Shown in pieces: positions 54,547-63,907 of a stretch of 64,000 nucleotides of DNA. The notes under the pieces were generated by a model. The model searched no databases. It was not told the origin of the DNA and saw only the letters and a program-made list of their open reading frames with translations. Origin of the DNA: an uncultured Prevotellaceae bacterium (lineage in GTDB: Bacteria; Bacteroidota; Bacteroidia; Bacteroidales; Bacteroidaceae). Positions within the stretch are counted from its first letter, which is position 1. Each line of letters opens with the position of its first letter. Location of the stretch: NCBI GenBank assembly GCA_937891085.1, contig CALAEY010000012.1, forward strand, positions 1 through 64,000, in the 5' to 3' direction. A program made the position numbers and the translations under genes.

Positions 54547-55934
54547 TTCTTGTCCTCCTGTACTTTATGATTCTTCCACATGGCGTTGAACGACTCCTTG
54601 GCAAAGTCGGGCAGCTCACGCCCCTTGCCCCAGTCGTTCAGGTTGATATACTTCACGAAGCGCGGGGTGATGTTCACCAGCGGACCTGCGCTCATGGCGG
54701 CATTGAACATCCACGGATGCTCGAAGAGCACCTTCATGCCCTTGGACATGGCCTTCTTCATCTTGTCGGCCTTGCCCCAGCTGTCGAGCTGCTGACGCCA
54801 CTTATACACTTGCTCACCAAGATCCACCTTGGCAGGGCAGACGTTAGAGCAAGAGAGGCAGAGTGAGCAGGCAGACACGTTGTCGTAGTACTTCAGCGGA
54901 TCGTGCACCATACCGAGGTTGATGCCGATAGGGCCTGGTATGAAATAGGTGTATGAATAGCCACCCGTGCGACGATAGACTGGACAGGTGTTCATGCAGG
55001 CTCCACAACGGATGCAGTTCAGAATCTTCACATGGTCTGGCTGACCCAGGATGTCACTACGTCCATTGTCCACGATGATGATGTGGTATTCACGATCATC
55101 GCCTTCCTCCTTACGAGGTCCACGGAAGTGGGAGGTGTAGGTGGTGGTAGGCTGACCAGTGCCACAACGTGCCAAGAGGCGGGTGAACACGCCAAGTGCC
55201 TCCATGTTGGGCACTATCTTCTCGATGCCAAAGGCAGAGATATTCAACTTAGGATGCGACATACCCATGTCGGCATTTCCCTCATTGGTACAAACCACCA
55301 CATCACCTGTGCTGGCCACGGCAAAGTTGCCACCTGTCATGGCTGCATCGGCATTGAGGAAGTGCTCACGCAGGTTGCGTCGAGCCGCATGCGTCAGGTA
55401 GGTAGGATCGCAGTTGCCTGGTTCCGTGCCCATCTCCTTCTCGAAGCACTTGCCTATCTGCTCCTTCGTGACGTGCAGGGCAGGCATCACCACATGGCTG
55501 GGAGCCAGGTGCATCAGCTGCAGGATGCGCTCACCAAGGTCGGTCTCTATGGCATCTATGCCACGCTCTATGAGGTAAGGATCGAGTCCGCACTCCTCAG
55601 AAAGCATGGATTTACTCTTCACGAACTTCTTCACGCCATGACTCTTCAGTATGTCGTAGATGGTCTGGCAGTATTCTTCAGCATCCTTGGCCCAATGCAC
55701 GATGGCACCGTTCTTGGTGGCATTCTCCTCAAACTGGAGCAGCATCTCGTCAAGGTGGCTGTTGGTGTACATCTTATAGTCATGTGCCATCTGGCGGAGT
55801 TCCTCCCACTCTGGCACTTCGTCTCTCATCTTGTCTCGCTTCACACGCACGCCCCAGAAGGTGGCGTTGTGGTGATTCACCTTCTCACGGTCTTGAAGGT
55901 ACTTCTCAGCGGCTATGGAATGTTTGGTACTCAT
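54543..55934 (-). CDS. lutB: Lactate utilisation iron-sulfur protein LutB
   Basis: 463 residues. An N-terminal LUD-type domain (about 60-290) is followed by two ferredoxin-like cluster motifs, CIRCGACMNTCPVYRRTGG and CSLCLSCSNVCPAKVDLG, and a DUF3390-like C-terminus. It carries electrons in lactate oxidation. It overlaps lutA and lutC by four bases each (ATGA), so the three proteins are made together. Confidence 0.94.
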   Translation of the reverse strand: MSTKHSIAAEKYLQDREKVNHHNATFWGVRVKRDKMRDEVPEWEELRQMAHDYKMYTNSHLDEMLLQFEENATKNGAIVHWAKDAEEYCQTIYDILKSHGVKKFVKSKSMLSEECGLDPYLIERGIDAIETDLGERILQLMHLAPSHVVMPALHVTKEQIGKCFEKEMGTEPGNCDPTYLTHAARRNLREHFLNADAAMTGGNFAVASTGDVVVCTNEGNADMGMSHPKLNISAFGIEKIVPNMEALGVFTRLLARCGTGQPTTTYTSHFRGPRKEEGDDREYHIIIVDNGRSDILGQPDHVKILNCIRCGACMNTCPVYRRTGGYSYTYFIPGPIGINLGMVHDPLKYYDNVSACSLCLSCSNVCPAKVDLGEQVYKWRQQLDSWGKADKMKKAMSKGMKVLFEHPWMFNAAMSAGPLVNITPRFVKYINLNDWGKGRELPDFAKESFNAMWKNHKVQEDKK

Positions 55935-56671
55935 AATTCAGAAGCTAAAATTTCAACAATGTGGATAATCTTGATGGGCAGGTGCTCACGCTTGATGATG
56001 CCCTCCATGTGCATGAGGCAGGAGCTGTCGGCACCAGTGATGTACTCTGCACCCGTCTCACGATGATGGCGTATCTTATCCTGACCCATGCAGACAGAGA
56101 CTGCCTGCTCTTCTACAGCGAACATGCCGCCGAATCCGCAGCACTCATCAGGGAACTCTGGCTCGAACACCTCAATGCCCTCCACCATATTGAGCAAGTC
56201 GCGCAGCTTATTATAATAAGGTGCGTTCAGCTCGCTGGGACGAGAGAGGCCCAACTCACGCACGCCATGGCAACTGTTGTGGATGCTCACCTTGTGAGGG
56301 AACTTCGCCTTCAGGCTGGTGGGCTTCACCACATCGTGGATAAACTCACAGATATCATAAATCTTCTCTGCGCTCTTGCATTTCAGGCCTTTCTTGGCCA
56401 TAATGCCTGGATGATACAACTTGGTGAAAGCCACACAACTGGCTGAAGGACCTACCACATAGTCGTAGCCCTTGAACTTCTCCTCGAAAGAGATAGCCAG
56501 ATTGGCAGCCTCATCCTCAAAGCCCGCATTCGCCATAGGCTGTCCGCAGCACGTCTGGTCCACAGGATAGTCTACGTCAAGTCCCAGGCTTTTCAGCAAC
56601 TTGTAAGACGCCACGCCTACCTTTGGATAGACGGCGTTGATGTAGCATGGGATAAACAATCCGATTTTCAT
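55931..56671 (-). CDS. lutA: Lactate utilisation (Fe-S) oxidoreductase LutA
   Basis: 246 residues with two CCG cysteine-rich domains: DQTCCGQPMANAGFEDEA in the first half and FPDECCGFGGMFAV in the second, plus HNSCHGVREL. These bind Fe-S clusters as in heterodisulfide reductase and GlpC families. It is the first gene of the operon; promoter at 56753-56782, leader of about 75 nt. Confidence 0.93.
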   Translation of the reverse strand: MKIGLFIPCYINAVYPKVGVASYKLLKSLGLDVDYPVDQTCCGQPMANAGFEDEAANLAISFEEKFKGYDYVVGPSASCVAFTKLYHPGIMAKKGLKCKSAEKIYDICEFIHDVVKPTSLKAKFPHKVSIHNSCHGVRELGLSRPSELNAPYYNKLRDLLNMVEGIEVFEPEFPDECCGFGGMFAVEEQAVSVCMGQDKIRHHRETGAEYITGADSSCLMHMEGIIKREHLPIKIIHIVEILASEL

Positions 56672-56752
56672 AGTATTAAAAATTAGTTAATCATTATTAC
56701 AGAAATCTTTATTAAACACCTGCCAAGGTTTGTTCTCAAAGATTAGATGATA

Positions 56753-56782
56753 CAAAAATACAAATTATTATGTCTTTAGCAA
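56753..56782 (-). promoter_or_regulatory. Promoter of the lutABC operon
   Basis: On the minus strand TTG (56782-56780), a 19-nt spacer and TATTTTTG (56760-56753). Confidence 0.65.
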
Positions 56783-56852
56783 GGGAAAAGGGGAAAAAAA
56801 TGGGCTGGATGCTAAAAAATCATTCTTTCTGGAAGATATTTTACGAAAATGT

Positions 56853-56883
56853 TTTGGCATTTCCGACCAAAAGCGTACTTTTG
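56853..56883 (+). promoter_or_regulatory. Promoter of the coiled-coil/zapA unit
   Basis: TTTG at 56853-56856, a 19-nt spacer and TACTTTTG at 56876-56883; the ATG follows at 56905. Confidence 0.7.
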
Positions 56884-56904
56884 TGTAAATTTTGGTAAAC
56901 TATA

Positions 56905-57201
56905 ATGACAAACGAAGAAAGAGAGCAGCTTAGTGTATTTGAGGCACGTGTCAGACATCTGATGTTTCTTCATGATGAGCTGAAGACTCAGCACGCTCAG
57001 TTGAAAACGACGCTGGAAGAGCGGGAACAGACCATCGCACAGCTTCAGACTGAGTTGCAGACACTTCATGAGCGTTATAGCAACCTGAAACAAGCTTTGA
57101 CAATCAGCCTTGATGGCTCTGACGTGAAGGAGACACGCCAGGAATTGTCAAGATTAGTGCGTGAAATCGACAAGTGCATCACCATGCTGGTAAATGATTA
57201 A
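56905..57201 (+). CDS. Small coiled-coil protein upstream of zapA
   Basis: 98 residues, no membrane segment. Nearly all of it (about 4-75) is predicted heptad coiled coil (EARVRHLMFLHDELKTQHAQ, LEEREQTIAQLQTELQTLHE), followed by a short helix. It precedes zapA by 19 nt in the same direction. The size and context recall division-associated coiled coils such as ZapB, but there is no sequence proof. Promoter at 56853-56883. Confidence 0.82.
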   Translation: MTNEEREQLSVFEARVRHLMFLHDELKTQHAQLKTTLEEREQTIAQLQTELQTLHERYSNLKQALTISLDGSDVKETRQELSRLVREIDKCITMLVND

Positions 57202-57220
57202 CTAATAAGGAGGATGATGT

Positions 57221-57514
57221 ATGGACGATAAGATAAGAATCAACTTGCAGATGGCAGACACCACCCTGCCCCTCACCATCAGACGCGAAGAGGAGGAGAT
57301 GGTGCGTAAGGCTGCCAAGCAGGTAGACACTTTGCTGAATGCGTATAGAGACCGATACAAGAGCAACATCACGGAGCGCACGGCACTGGTGATGGTAGCT
57401 TACCAGCTTTCTCTGAGCAATCTTCAGAAGGAGGCTCGGAATGATACGGAACCTTATACGACTAAGATAAAAGAGCTGACCAAATTGCTGGAGGAGTATA
57501 TCTCGAAAGAATAA
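57221..57514 (+). CDS. zapA: Cell division protein ZapA
   Basis: 97 residues. It has the ZapA pattern: a beta-strand start ([20 protein letters not shown]) and the helix [20 protein letters not shown], then a coiled C-terminal helix. It bundles FtsZ filaments at the division ring. rny follows, separated by a structured 128-nt spacer. Confidence 0.9.
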   Translation: MDDKIRINLQMADTTLPLTIRREEEEMVRKAAKQVDTLLNAYRDRYKSNITERTALVMVAYQLSLSNLQKEARNDTEPYTTKIKELTKLLEEYISKE

Positions 57515-57574
57515 TATGCTGCCAGAGACATAAGGAAGGCTCCTTAGACTTATTGGAGAAGAGATCGCGCACTG

Positions 57575-57621
57575 CTTTGAAAGCATCCCCATGTGGGCTG
57601 TTTTCTCACGGTGCGTTTTTA
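57575..57621 (+). terminator. Structured spacer with terminator-like hairpin between zapA and rny
   Basis: CGCACTG (57577-57583) pairs with CGGTGCG (57609-57615), enclosing a CTTTGAAAG turn and a CCCATGTGGG hairpin, and is followed by TTTTTATTT. An AAGGA/TCCTT hairpin lies just upstream (57533-57545). It could be a terminator or a small structured RNA. Confidence 0.5.
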
Positions 57622-57642
57622 TTTATATTAATTTTTAGAGCA

Positions 57643-59178
57643 ATGATACTGACAATAATTATCGGAATCATCTGTCTGGCCATAGGCGCTGGCGTGATGC
57701 TGTTCATACAGAAACGACTGCTCAGGGCAAAGACGGAGGCCATACTGCAAGAGGCAGAGGCTGAAGCAGAGGGGATAAAGAAGAACAAGCTGCTGGAGGT
57801 GAAGGAGAAATTCCTCAACAAGAAAGCTGATCTGGAAAAGGAGGTGCAGCAGCGTAACCAGAAGATTCAGCAGGCTGAGAACAAACTGAAACAGCGCGAA
57901 ATGGTGATCAACCAGCGCCAAGAGGAAATTCAGAAGCGCAAGGCAGAGAATGATGCCTATCGTGACAACCTGGCCAACCAGCAGACCCTTCTCAATAAGA
58001 AGAAGGAGGAACTGGACAAGCTCACCCAGCAGGAGATTGTGAAGCTGGAAGCCATCTCAGGCCTGAGTGCTGAGGAGGCTAAGGAGCGTCTGATAGAGTC
58101 TCTGAAAGAGGAGGCCAAGACGCAGGCGCAGGCTTACATCAACGACATCATGGACGATGCCAAGCTGAACGCCAGCAAGGAGGCCAAGCGCATCGTGATA
58201 CAGAGCATCCAGCGTGTGGCCAGCGAAACTGCCATAGAGAACTCCGTAACGGTATTCCACATTGATTCTGATGAGATCAAGGGACGCATCATAGGTCGTG
58301 AGGGTCGTAACATCCGTGCCTTGGAGGCTGCCACAGGTGTGGAGATCATCGTGGATGATACACCAGAGGCCATCGTGCTTTCTGCCTTCGACCCTGTGCG
58401 TCGTGAGGTGGCTCGTCTGGCTCTGCACCAGTTGGTGACAGATGGCCGTATCCACCCTGCCCGCATCGAGGAGGTGGTGGCCAAGGTTCGCAAGCAGGTG
58501 GAGGAAGAAATCATCGAAACAGGTAAGCGCACCACCATCGACCTGGGTATTCATGGCTTGCATCCTGAGCTTATCCGCATCATTGGTAAGATGAAGTATC
58601 GTTCATCCTATGGCCAGAACCTGCTGCAGCATGCGCGTGAGACGGCCAACCTCTGTGCTGTGATGGCCTCAGAGCTGGGCTTGAATCCTAAGAAGGCCCG
58701 CCGTGCTGGTCTGCTGCATGATATAGGCAAGGTGCCAGATGACGAGCCAGAACTGCCACATGCTATCCTTGGTATGAAGATCGCAGAGAAATATAAGGAG
58801 AAACCTGATATCTGCAATGCCATTGGTGCGCACCACGACGAGGTGGAGATGACCAGCTTGCTGGCTCCTATCGTGCAGGTATGCGATGCCATTTCTGGTG
58901 CCCGTCCAGGTGCCCGTCGTGAAGTGGTAGAGGCTTATATCAAGCGTCTGAATGATCTGGAGCAGTTGGCAGCTTCTTATCCAGGTGTGACGAAGTCGTA
59001 TGCCATCCAGGCGGGTCGTGAGCTCCGCGTTATCGTAGGTGCCGACAAGATAGACGACCAGCAGACGGAGAGCCTGTCAACAGAAATCGCTAAGAAGATT
59101 CAGGATGAGATGACCTATCCAGGACAGGTGAAGATCACCGTCATCCGTGAAACGCGTGCCATAAGCTACGCGAAGTAA
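57643..59178 (+). CDS. rny: Ribonuclease Y
   Basis: 511 residues. N-terminal membrane helix ([20 protein letters not shown]), long coiled coil (about 30-200), KH domain ([20 protein letters not shown]) and HD domain with the metal motif [17 protein letters not shown]. It starts mRNA decay from the inner membrane. The ATG at 57643 is chosen because it opens the membrane helix; longer frames cross the upstream hairpin. Confidence 0.97.
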   Translation: MILTIIIGIICLAIGAGVMLFIQKRLLRAKTEAILQEAEAEAEGIKKNKLLEVKEKFLNKKADLEKEVQQRNQKIQQAENKLKQREMVINQRQEEIQKRKAENDAYRDNLANQQTLLNKKKEELDKLTQQEIVKLEAISGLSAEEAKERLIESLKEEAKTQAQAYINDIMDDAKLNASKEAKRIVIQSIQRVASETAIENSVTVFHIDSDEIKGRIIGREGRNIRALEAATGVEIIVDDTPEAIVLSAFDPVRREVARLALHQLVTDGRIHPARIEEVVAKVRKQVEEEIIETGKRTTIDLGIHGLHPELIRIIGKMKYRSSYGQNLLQHARETANLCAVMASELGLNPKKARRAGLLHDIGKVPDDEPELPHAILGMKIAEKYKEKPDICNAIGAHHDEVEMTSLLAPIVQVCDAISGARPGARREVVEAYIKRLNDLEQLAASYPGVTKSYAIQAGRELRVIVGADKIDDQQTESLSTEIAKKIQDEMTYPGQVKITVIRETRAISYAK

Positions 59179-59202
59179 GACTATATAATAAGGTATAAAA
59201 TA

Positions 59203-59240
59203 AGGCTGGGGTTATGCACACGTTTGCATAGCTCCAGCCT
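59203..59240 (+). terminator. Intrinsic terminator of rny
   Basis: AGGCTGG and CCAGCCT plus an inner TATGCA/TGCATA form the stem; CTGTTTTTAT follows. Confidence 0.85.
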
Positions 59241-59283
59241 CTGTTTTTATGTTACAAAACATATTTTGAGCGAAAATAATACC

Positions 59284-59291
59284 TATCTTTG
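59284..59291 (+). promoter_or_regulatory. -7 box of the small 65-residue gene
   Basis: TATCTTTG 33 nt before the ATG at 59324; the nearest TTTG (59265) leaves only 15 nt, so the -33 element is uncertain. Confidence 0.5.
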
Positions 59292-59323
59292 CATCGACAA
59301 AACCAATAAACAGGTATTTTATT

Positions 59324-59521
59324 ATGGTAACTACAACCGCTTTCCAAATGGTGGAGAGCATTAAAAACGAGAGAACTATGAAACAGAATGTAAATGAAAT
59401 TTCTATGTTGCAGTATCGCATCAAGCGCTACCAGACAATGAGAAAAGGCACCATGTGCCAGGTATTAAAAACAAGATTGGAGAAGCTGCTCGCTGAGCAG
59501 CAAGCTCAAGTGAATAACTAA
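59324..59521 (+). CDS. Small basic hypothetical protein, own transcription unit
   Basis: 65 residues; not recognised. It is helical and basic, with RIKRYQTMRKGTMCQ and VLKTRLEKLLAEQQAQ. A second start (Met19) would give 47 residues. It has its own -7 box and a strong terminator, so it is expressed as a single small mRNA between rny and lldP. Low-complexity ends and good codon use argue that it is real, but no role can be assigned. Confidence 0.6.
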   Translation: MVTTTAFQMVESIKNERTMKQNVNEISMLQYRIKRYQTMRKGTMCQVLKTRLEKLLAEQQAQVNN

Positions 59522-59570
59522 TTAAAGCTATTATTTATTAATAGAGAAAGGATTTACGTATTATATATAG

Positions 59571-59603
59571 AAACTCCCGCTACTCTTGAAGCAGCGGGAG
59601 TTT
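59571..59603 (+). terminator. Intrinsic terminator of the small gene
   Basis: AAACTCCCGCT and AGCGGGAGTTT form an 11-bp stem with TTTTTG after it. It also faces the end of the convergent lldP. Confidence 0.9.
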
Positions 59604-59627
59604 TTGTTTTCTATGCAGATGGAAGCA

Positions 59628-61181
59628 CTATGCTGCGAGCAGCACCATGAGTCCGCCCAGCAATACATAGAGCACAGCGTAAGGCAGTGCCTGCTTCAGG
59701 ATGTCACCATCCTTGCCTTGCATATCGCAGGAAGCCGTAGCGATGGCGATGCTCTGCGGAGAGATCATCTTACCACCCGTGGCACCTGTGGTATTGGCAG
59801 CTACCAACCAGTTGGTCTCCGAACCTGGAGCATAGCCCAGCTGTCCTGCCACATTGGCCTGCAGCTTAGCAAAGAGAATGTTGCTGGAGGTATCAGAACC
59901 TGTCACGAAGGTACCGATGGCACCAATCAACGGAGCAAAGAACGGATAGAAGCTACCTGTAAGGGCAACCAGTCCTGTAGCGATGGCTGCTATCATGCCC
60001 GCATAGTTCATCACAGAGGCCAGTGAAATCAAGCTGATGATGGTGATGACGGTATTACGCAGATTCACCACGGTCTTAGCCAAGACTTTCATCAAAGTAC
60101 CAAAGCTTACGCCCTGAATCAAACCACCGATCACGGCACCGAGGAAGAGCATCAAGCCAGCATTGCTGATCCAGCCGAACTTGATGGTGGAGCCTACGAT
60201 TGGCAGATGTACCACAGACACCAAGTGGCTGTTGAGGAACTTATTGATAGGTGGGCACAGAGCACCTGAGAGCAGGATGAATATCAAGATAAACAGATAG
60301 ACGCTCCAAGCACGGAAAGTCTCTGCAGCGGTATAGCTCTTCTTGTGCTCCTTCTTTTCCGCCTTCTTGGTAAACAGCTTCGCATAGATAATGATGGCAA
60401 TGATGGCAGCGATACTACCAATGATGGCAGGGGTCTCTGCGCCTAAGTACTTACCACAAAGGAACTGCACGCCCAAGGAGATAAGACCCACCCAGAGTGA
60501 AAGCAGGATGTTCTTCACCAACGCCTTCTTACTATGGTCTGTCAGCATCAGGATAATGAAAGGCAACAGCACGAAGAGCGGAGCCAGCTGGATTACGGCA
60601 AAGGAAGAAATCTCACGGATGGCTTCTGGCGTAGCCACACCACCCTCTGCCACCTCGTTGCAGAGCGTAGTCACAGGTACACCCACAGCGCCAAAGCCCG
60701 TGGCCACCGTATTACCTATCAAGGCCACCAAGGCACTGAACATAGGTTTGAAGCCCAAGCCTATCAGGATGGCAGCAGGAATGGCCACAGCCGTACCAAA
60801 GCCAGCCATACCTTCCAGCAATCCGCCAAAGCCCCACACCATCATGAGCACCAAGATGCCCTTATCGTCTGTGAAGGAGGTGAACTGGTCCTTGATGACC
60901 TCTATCTGCTTGCTCTCCAGCAAGACATTGTAGCTGAAGATAGCCATCAAGATGATGATGAGAATAGGGAACACGGCCTTCAAGACACCTTCTATAAAGG
61001 CCCATCCCACGCCAGCCATCTGGAAGTTCTCTGGTGCGAAGCCCATGGCAGGTGCCACGAAAAGGGCTAATAAAACCGTAACTATCAGGGTGATAAATGC
61101 GCTCTTATGGCCTGCCATCTTGAATCCAAGCATCAGCACGAAGAGCAATAGAATCGGAATAATTGATACAAGTGCATTCAT
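59628..61181 (-). CDS. lldP: L-lactate permease
   Basis: 517 residues with about 12-14 membrane helices. Family patterns include VWGFGGLLEGMAGFGTAVAI, FGAVGVPVTTLCNEVA and ATGGKMISPQSIAIATA. It takes up lactate (or related 2-hydroxy acids) with protons. It lies 3 kb from lutABC, the cognate oxidation complex, but in a separate transcript with its own promoter. Confidence 0.95.
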   Translation of the reverse strand: MNALVSIIPILLLFVLMLGFKMAGHKSAFITLIVTVLLALFVAPAMGFAPENFQMAGVGWAFIEGVLKAVFPILIIILMAIFSYNVLLESKQIEVIKDQFTSFTDDKGILVLMMVWGFGGLLEGMAGFGTAVAIPAAILIGLGFKPMFSALVALIGNTVATGFGAVGVPVTTLCNEVAEGGVATPEAIREISSFAVIQLAPLFVLLPFIILMLTDHSKKALVKNILLSLWVGLISLGVQFLCGKYLGAETPAIIGSIAAIIAIIIYAKLFTKKAEKKEHKKSYTAAETFRAWSVYLFILIFILLSGALCPPINKFLNSHLVSVVHLPIVGSTIKFGWISNAGLMLFLGAVIGGLIQGVSFGTLMKVLAKTVVNLRNTVITIISLISLASVMNYAGMIAAIATGLVALTGSFYPFFAPLIGAIGTFVTGSDTSSNILFAKLQANVAGQLGYAPGSETNWLVAANTTGATGGKMISPQSIAIATASCDMQGKDGDILKQALPYAVLYVLLGGLMVLLAA

Positions 61182-61212
61182 AGTTTCTCTTAGATTTATT
61201 GTTTAATTGGGT

Positions 61213-61243
61213 CAAAGATAAGAAAAGAAATCGGGAAACGCAA
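61213..61243 (-). promoter_or_regulatory. Promoter of lldP
   Basis: On the minus strand TTG (61243-61241), a 20-nt spacer and TATCTTTG (61220-61213). Confidence 0.75.
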
Positions 61244-61279
61244 CCTTTCCAGCCGTTTTTTGCTATCAAATCCGCAATA

Positions 61280-62380
61280 TCAGTAGGCTTCTTCCTCAAA
61301 GTTGAGGGTCAGCTGGCGCCACTCGCCTGGTACATAGTCATAGGCATCTATGCTATGCGCATTGGAAATGGAAAGTCCCATGAGGCGGATGGGATGCTGG
61401 GCATAGTCCACCTCTCGCAGCAGTTGGAAGGCGATGCGCTCTATCTCTGCTGCTTCCTGTATCACCTCATCGGCTGTGAAGCTGCGGGTGATCTGCTCAA
61501 AGTCGTGAAACTTTACCTTCAAGGTCAGCGTGTAGCCTTGGAACGGGTGGCGCTGAAGTCGGCCCAGCAGCTCCTGCACCGTGCGCCTCAACTCTTCCTC
61601 TACCTGCGTAGGGTCGCAGATGTCTTCCAGCAGTGTGTGCTCGCACCCTATCGACTTGCGTATGCGGAAGGTCTGCACAGGGCGTTCGTCGATGCCTCGC
61701 GCAAAGTCGTAATACACGCTGCCTACCTTACCAAAGTACATCTGCAACTGCTGCTTCGTCAGCGTGCGGAGGTCGGCTCCGTTCTTCACGCCCAGCGCAT
61801 GCATCTTCTTGGCCGTAACGGGTCCTACGCCCCAGAACTTCTCAATAGGGAGCTGGGCGATGAAGTCCAAGGCCCTCGATGGATGGATGGTACAGAGGCC
61901 GTCGGGCTTTCGATAGTCGGAGGCTATCTTGGCCAAGAACTTATTATAGGATACCCCTGCAGAAGCCACCAAGTGGAGGCGTTCACGCACCTTCTGCTTG
62001 ATTTCCTTGGCGATGGTCACAGCCAAGGGGATGCCTGGCTTATTCTCCGTGACATCCAGAAAAGCTTCATCGATGGAGATGGGTTCTATCTCATCGGTAT
62101 ATTCTCTAAAGATCTCCATAATCTGGTCGGACACAGCCTTATAGACGGACATGTGGCCTGGGATGATGAGCAGGTGCGGACAGAGTTTCTTGGCTTTCAC
62201 CACCGACATGGCAGAGTGCACGCCATACTTACGCGCCTCATAGCTGGCAGTGGCCACCACGCCACGTGGGCCGTCATAGCCCACAGCAATGGCCTTGCCA
62301 CGCAGCTCTGGATGGTCGCGCTGCTCCACTGCCGCAAAGAAGGCATCCATGTCGATATGTATGATTTTACGCTCTGCCAT
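61280..62380 (-). CDS. dinB: DNA polymerase IV
   Basis: 366 residues of the Y family. Catalytic motifs HIDMDAFFAAVEQRDHPEL and PISIDEAFLDVT, helix-hairpin-helix FWGVGPVTAKKMHALG, and a C-terminal little-finger domain. It carries out error-prone lesion bypass. Divergent from the fur-like gene, with a TACTTTTG box on the minus strand at 62402-62395 and 14 nt of leader at most. Confidence 0.96.
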   Translation of the reverse strand: MAERKIIHIDMDAFFAAVEQRDHPELRGKAIAVGYDGPRGVVATASYEARKYGVHSAMSVVKAKKLCPHLLIIPGHMSVYKAVSDQIMEIFREYTDEIEPISIDEAFLDVTENKPGIPLAVTIAKEIKQKVRERLHLVASAGVSYNKFLAKIASDYRKPDGLCTIHPSRALDFIAQLPIEKFWGVGPVTAKKMHALGVKNGADLRTLTKQQLQMYFGKVGSVYYDFARGIDERPVQTFRIRKSIGCEHTLLEDICDPTQVEEELRRTVQELLGRLQRHPFQGYTLTLKVKFHDFEQITRSFTADEVIQEAAEIERIAFQLLREVDYAQHPIRLMGLSISNAHSIDAYDYVPGEWRQLTLNFEEEAY

Positions 62381-62434
62381 AGATGATTTATCTGCAAAAG
62401 TAAGTAAAAGTTATGAAAGCTGAATAAAAAAGGC

Positions 62435-62442
62435 TAACTTTG
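62435..62442 (+). promoter_or_regulatory. -7 box of the fur-like gene
   Basis: TAACTTTG ends 5 nt before the ATG at 62448; transcription would start at or next to the initiation codon. Confidence 0.6.
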
Positions 62443-62447
62443 CGCCC

Positions 62448-62882
62448 ATGAATACCACAGAATTAGAAGCATTGCTCACCAAGCGGCAGGTACAGCCCAC
62501 CGCCATCCGCCTGCTGGTGCTGAAAGCCTTGTCGGAAGCAGGGCGCTCCTTGTCGTTGCTCGACCTTGAGACCATGCTTGATACGGTGGATAAGTCCACC
62601 ATCTTCCGCACCCTCACCCTCTTTCACGCCCATCGCGTGGTGCATGGCATCGACGACGGAACGGGCTCGTTCAAATATGCCCTCTGCGATGCCGACTGCA
62701 ATTGTGAGTTGGATGGGGAGCATACGCACTTCCACTGCATAGAGTGCAATCGGACGTTCTGCTTCAAGAACATCCCCACCCCACTGGTGAATCTGCCTGC
62801 TGGCTTCGAGCTAAGGAGTGTGAACTATGTGGTGACGGGGGTTTGTGCCGACTGTGCCTCTAAGCATCACACCAACTCGTAG
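62448..62882 (+). CDS. Fur family metal-responsive regulator
   Basis: 144 residues. A winged helix (about 8-75, QPTAIRLLVLKALSEAGRSL, VDKSTIFRTLTLFHAHRVVH) is followed by a dimerisation domain with two CxxC pairs, CIECNRTFC and VCADC, typical of the structural zinc site, and His-rich HTHFHC. Whether it senses iron, zinc or peroxide cannot be read from the sequence. The last 16 nt overlap the convergent kinase gene. Confidence 0.9.
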   Translation: MNTTELEALLTKRQVQPTAIRLLVLKALSEAGRSLSLLDLETMLDTVDKSTIFRTLTLFHAHRVVHGIDDGTGSFKYALCDADCNCELDGEHTHFHCIECNRTFCFKNIPTPLVNLPAGFELRSVNYVVTGVCADCASKHHTNS

Positions 62883-63745
62883 GTACATACCTGTATAGGG
62901 GTCTCCAAATTGCGCAGCACCTTCTCCAGCATGATGCCTTCCAGATTGTTGTAGTCGTAGCCGAAGGTGGCACGTATGCCCTGCAAGATGAACTGCGTGG
63001 CACGGTCTATGGCCACTGGCAGACTATCTCCCTGCATCAGCGAACCAGTGATCACGCTGGTGAAGGAGTCGCCCGTGCCAGGATAGTGGGCAGGGAGGAA
63101 CGGACAGGTCACCTTCCAATAGCGTCTGTCGATACTGTTATAGGCATAGACGGAGGTCTGGTGTGGATCACCCTCAACAGGCACGCTGGTCACTATCACG
63201 ATCTCAGGACCAGCCTCTGCCAAGGTGCGCAGGTAGGCCTTCAGATCCTTATCCTCTATGGCACCAGCACGATAAGGCTCCCCTAAAAGCAGGAACATCT
63301 CCGTGATATTGGGGGTGATCACATTGGCATGCTTGATGAGCTCACGCATCTCTTCCACCATCTGAGTGGTCATACCTTTATATAATGTGCCATTGTCGCC
63401 CAGCACAGGATCCACCACCACCAAGTCGTCCTCATGGCGAAACTCGTGCAGAAGATCCTTCACCACCTGCACCTGCTGCGGAGAGCCCAGATAGCCTGTA
63501 TAGAAGGCATGAAAGCGCAGCTGCTGCTTACGCCAGTTGGCTATGATACGCTTCATCTCCTCCGTCAGATCGAGGAAGGTGTAGTCAGGGAACTGTGTAT
63601 GACAAGAGAGCAGGGCGGTGGGCAGCGGACACACTTGCAGCCCCATGTTGGTGAGGATGGGCACTACGGCCATGAGCGAGAGGCGCCCTATGCAAGAGAG
63701 GTCGTGCACGGCCACGATGCGTTTCTGCTGGTTCTGGATAATCAT
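62867..63745 (-). CDS. pdxY: Pyridoxal/pyridoxamine kinase (PfkB-like, PdxY type)
   Basis: 292 residues. HDLSCIGRLSLMAVVPIL at the start, VVDPVLGDNGTLYKG, VITPNITEMFLLLGEP and the anion-hole HYPGTGDSFTSVITG with catalytic Asp are the signatures. It phosphorylates B6 vitamers at the 5' position. The start at 63745 gives the conserved beginning; 78 further in-frame codons upstream run through a promoter-like region and are not coding. It overlaps the fur-like gene end to end by 16 nt. Confidence 0.9.
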   Translation of the reverse strand: MIIQNQQKRIVAVHDLSCIGRLSLMAVVPILTNMGLQVCPLPTALLSCHTQFPDYTFLDLTEEMKRIIANWRKQQLRFHAFYTGYLGSPQQVQVVKDLLHEFRHEDDLVVVDPVLGDNGTLYKGMTTQMVEEMRELIKHANVITPNITEMFLLLGEPYRAGAIEDKDLKAYLRTLAEAGPEIVIVTSVPVEGDPHQTSVYAYNSIDRRYWKVTCPFLPAHYPGTGDSFTSVITGSLMQGDSLPVAIDRATQFILQGIRATFGYDYNNLEGIMLEKVLRNLETPIQVCTYELV

Positions 63746-63907
63746 AAACGTAAGTCTGTCTAAAAAGTTCGCTGCAAAAATAATAAATAATATTCCCTTT
63801 TTGCGTAATCGTATGTGATTTTTACGTAACTTTGTTTTTGCAATCTGCATTTTTTGCCTTGGCACGTGCAGTAAAACGAAATTATTCACATTATAATTAT
63901 AGCAACT

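Noticed and set aside
57553..57642. N-terminal extension of RNase Y
   Set aside because: It crosses the structured spacer; the family starts at the membrane helix.
61199..62386. 395-codon plus-strand frame opposite dinB
   Set aside because: Shadow of the clearly recognised Y-family polymerase gene.
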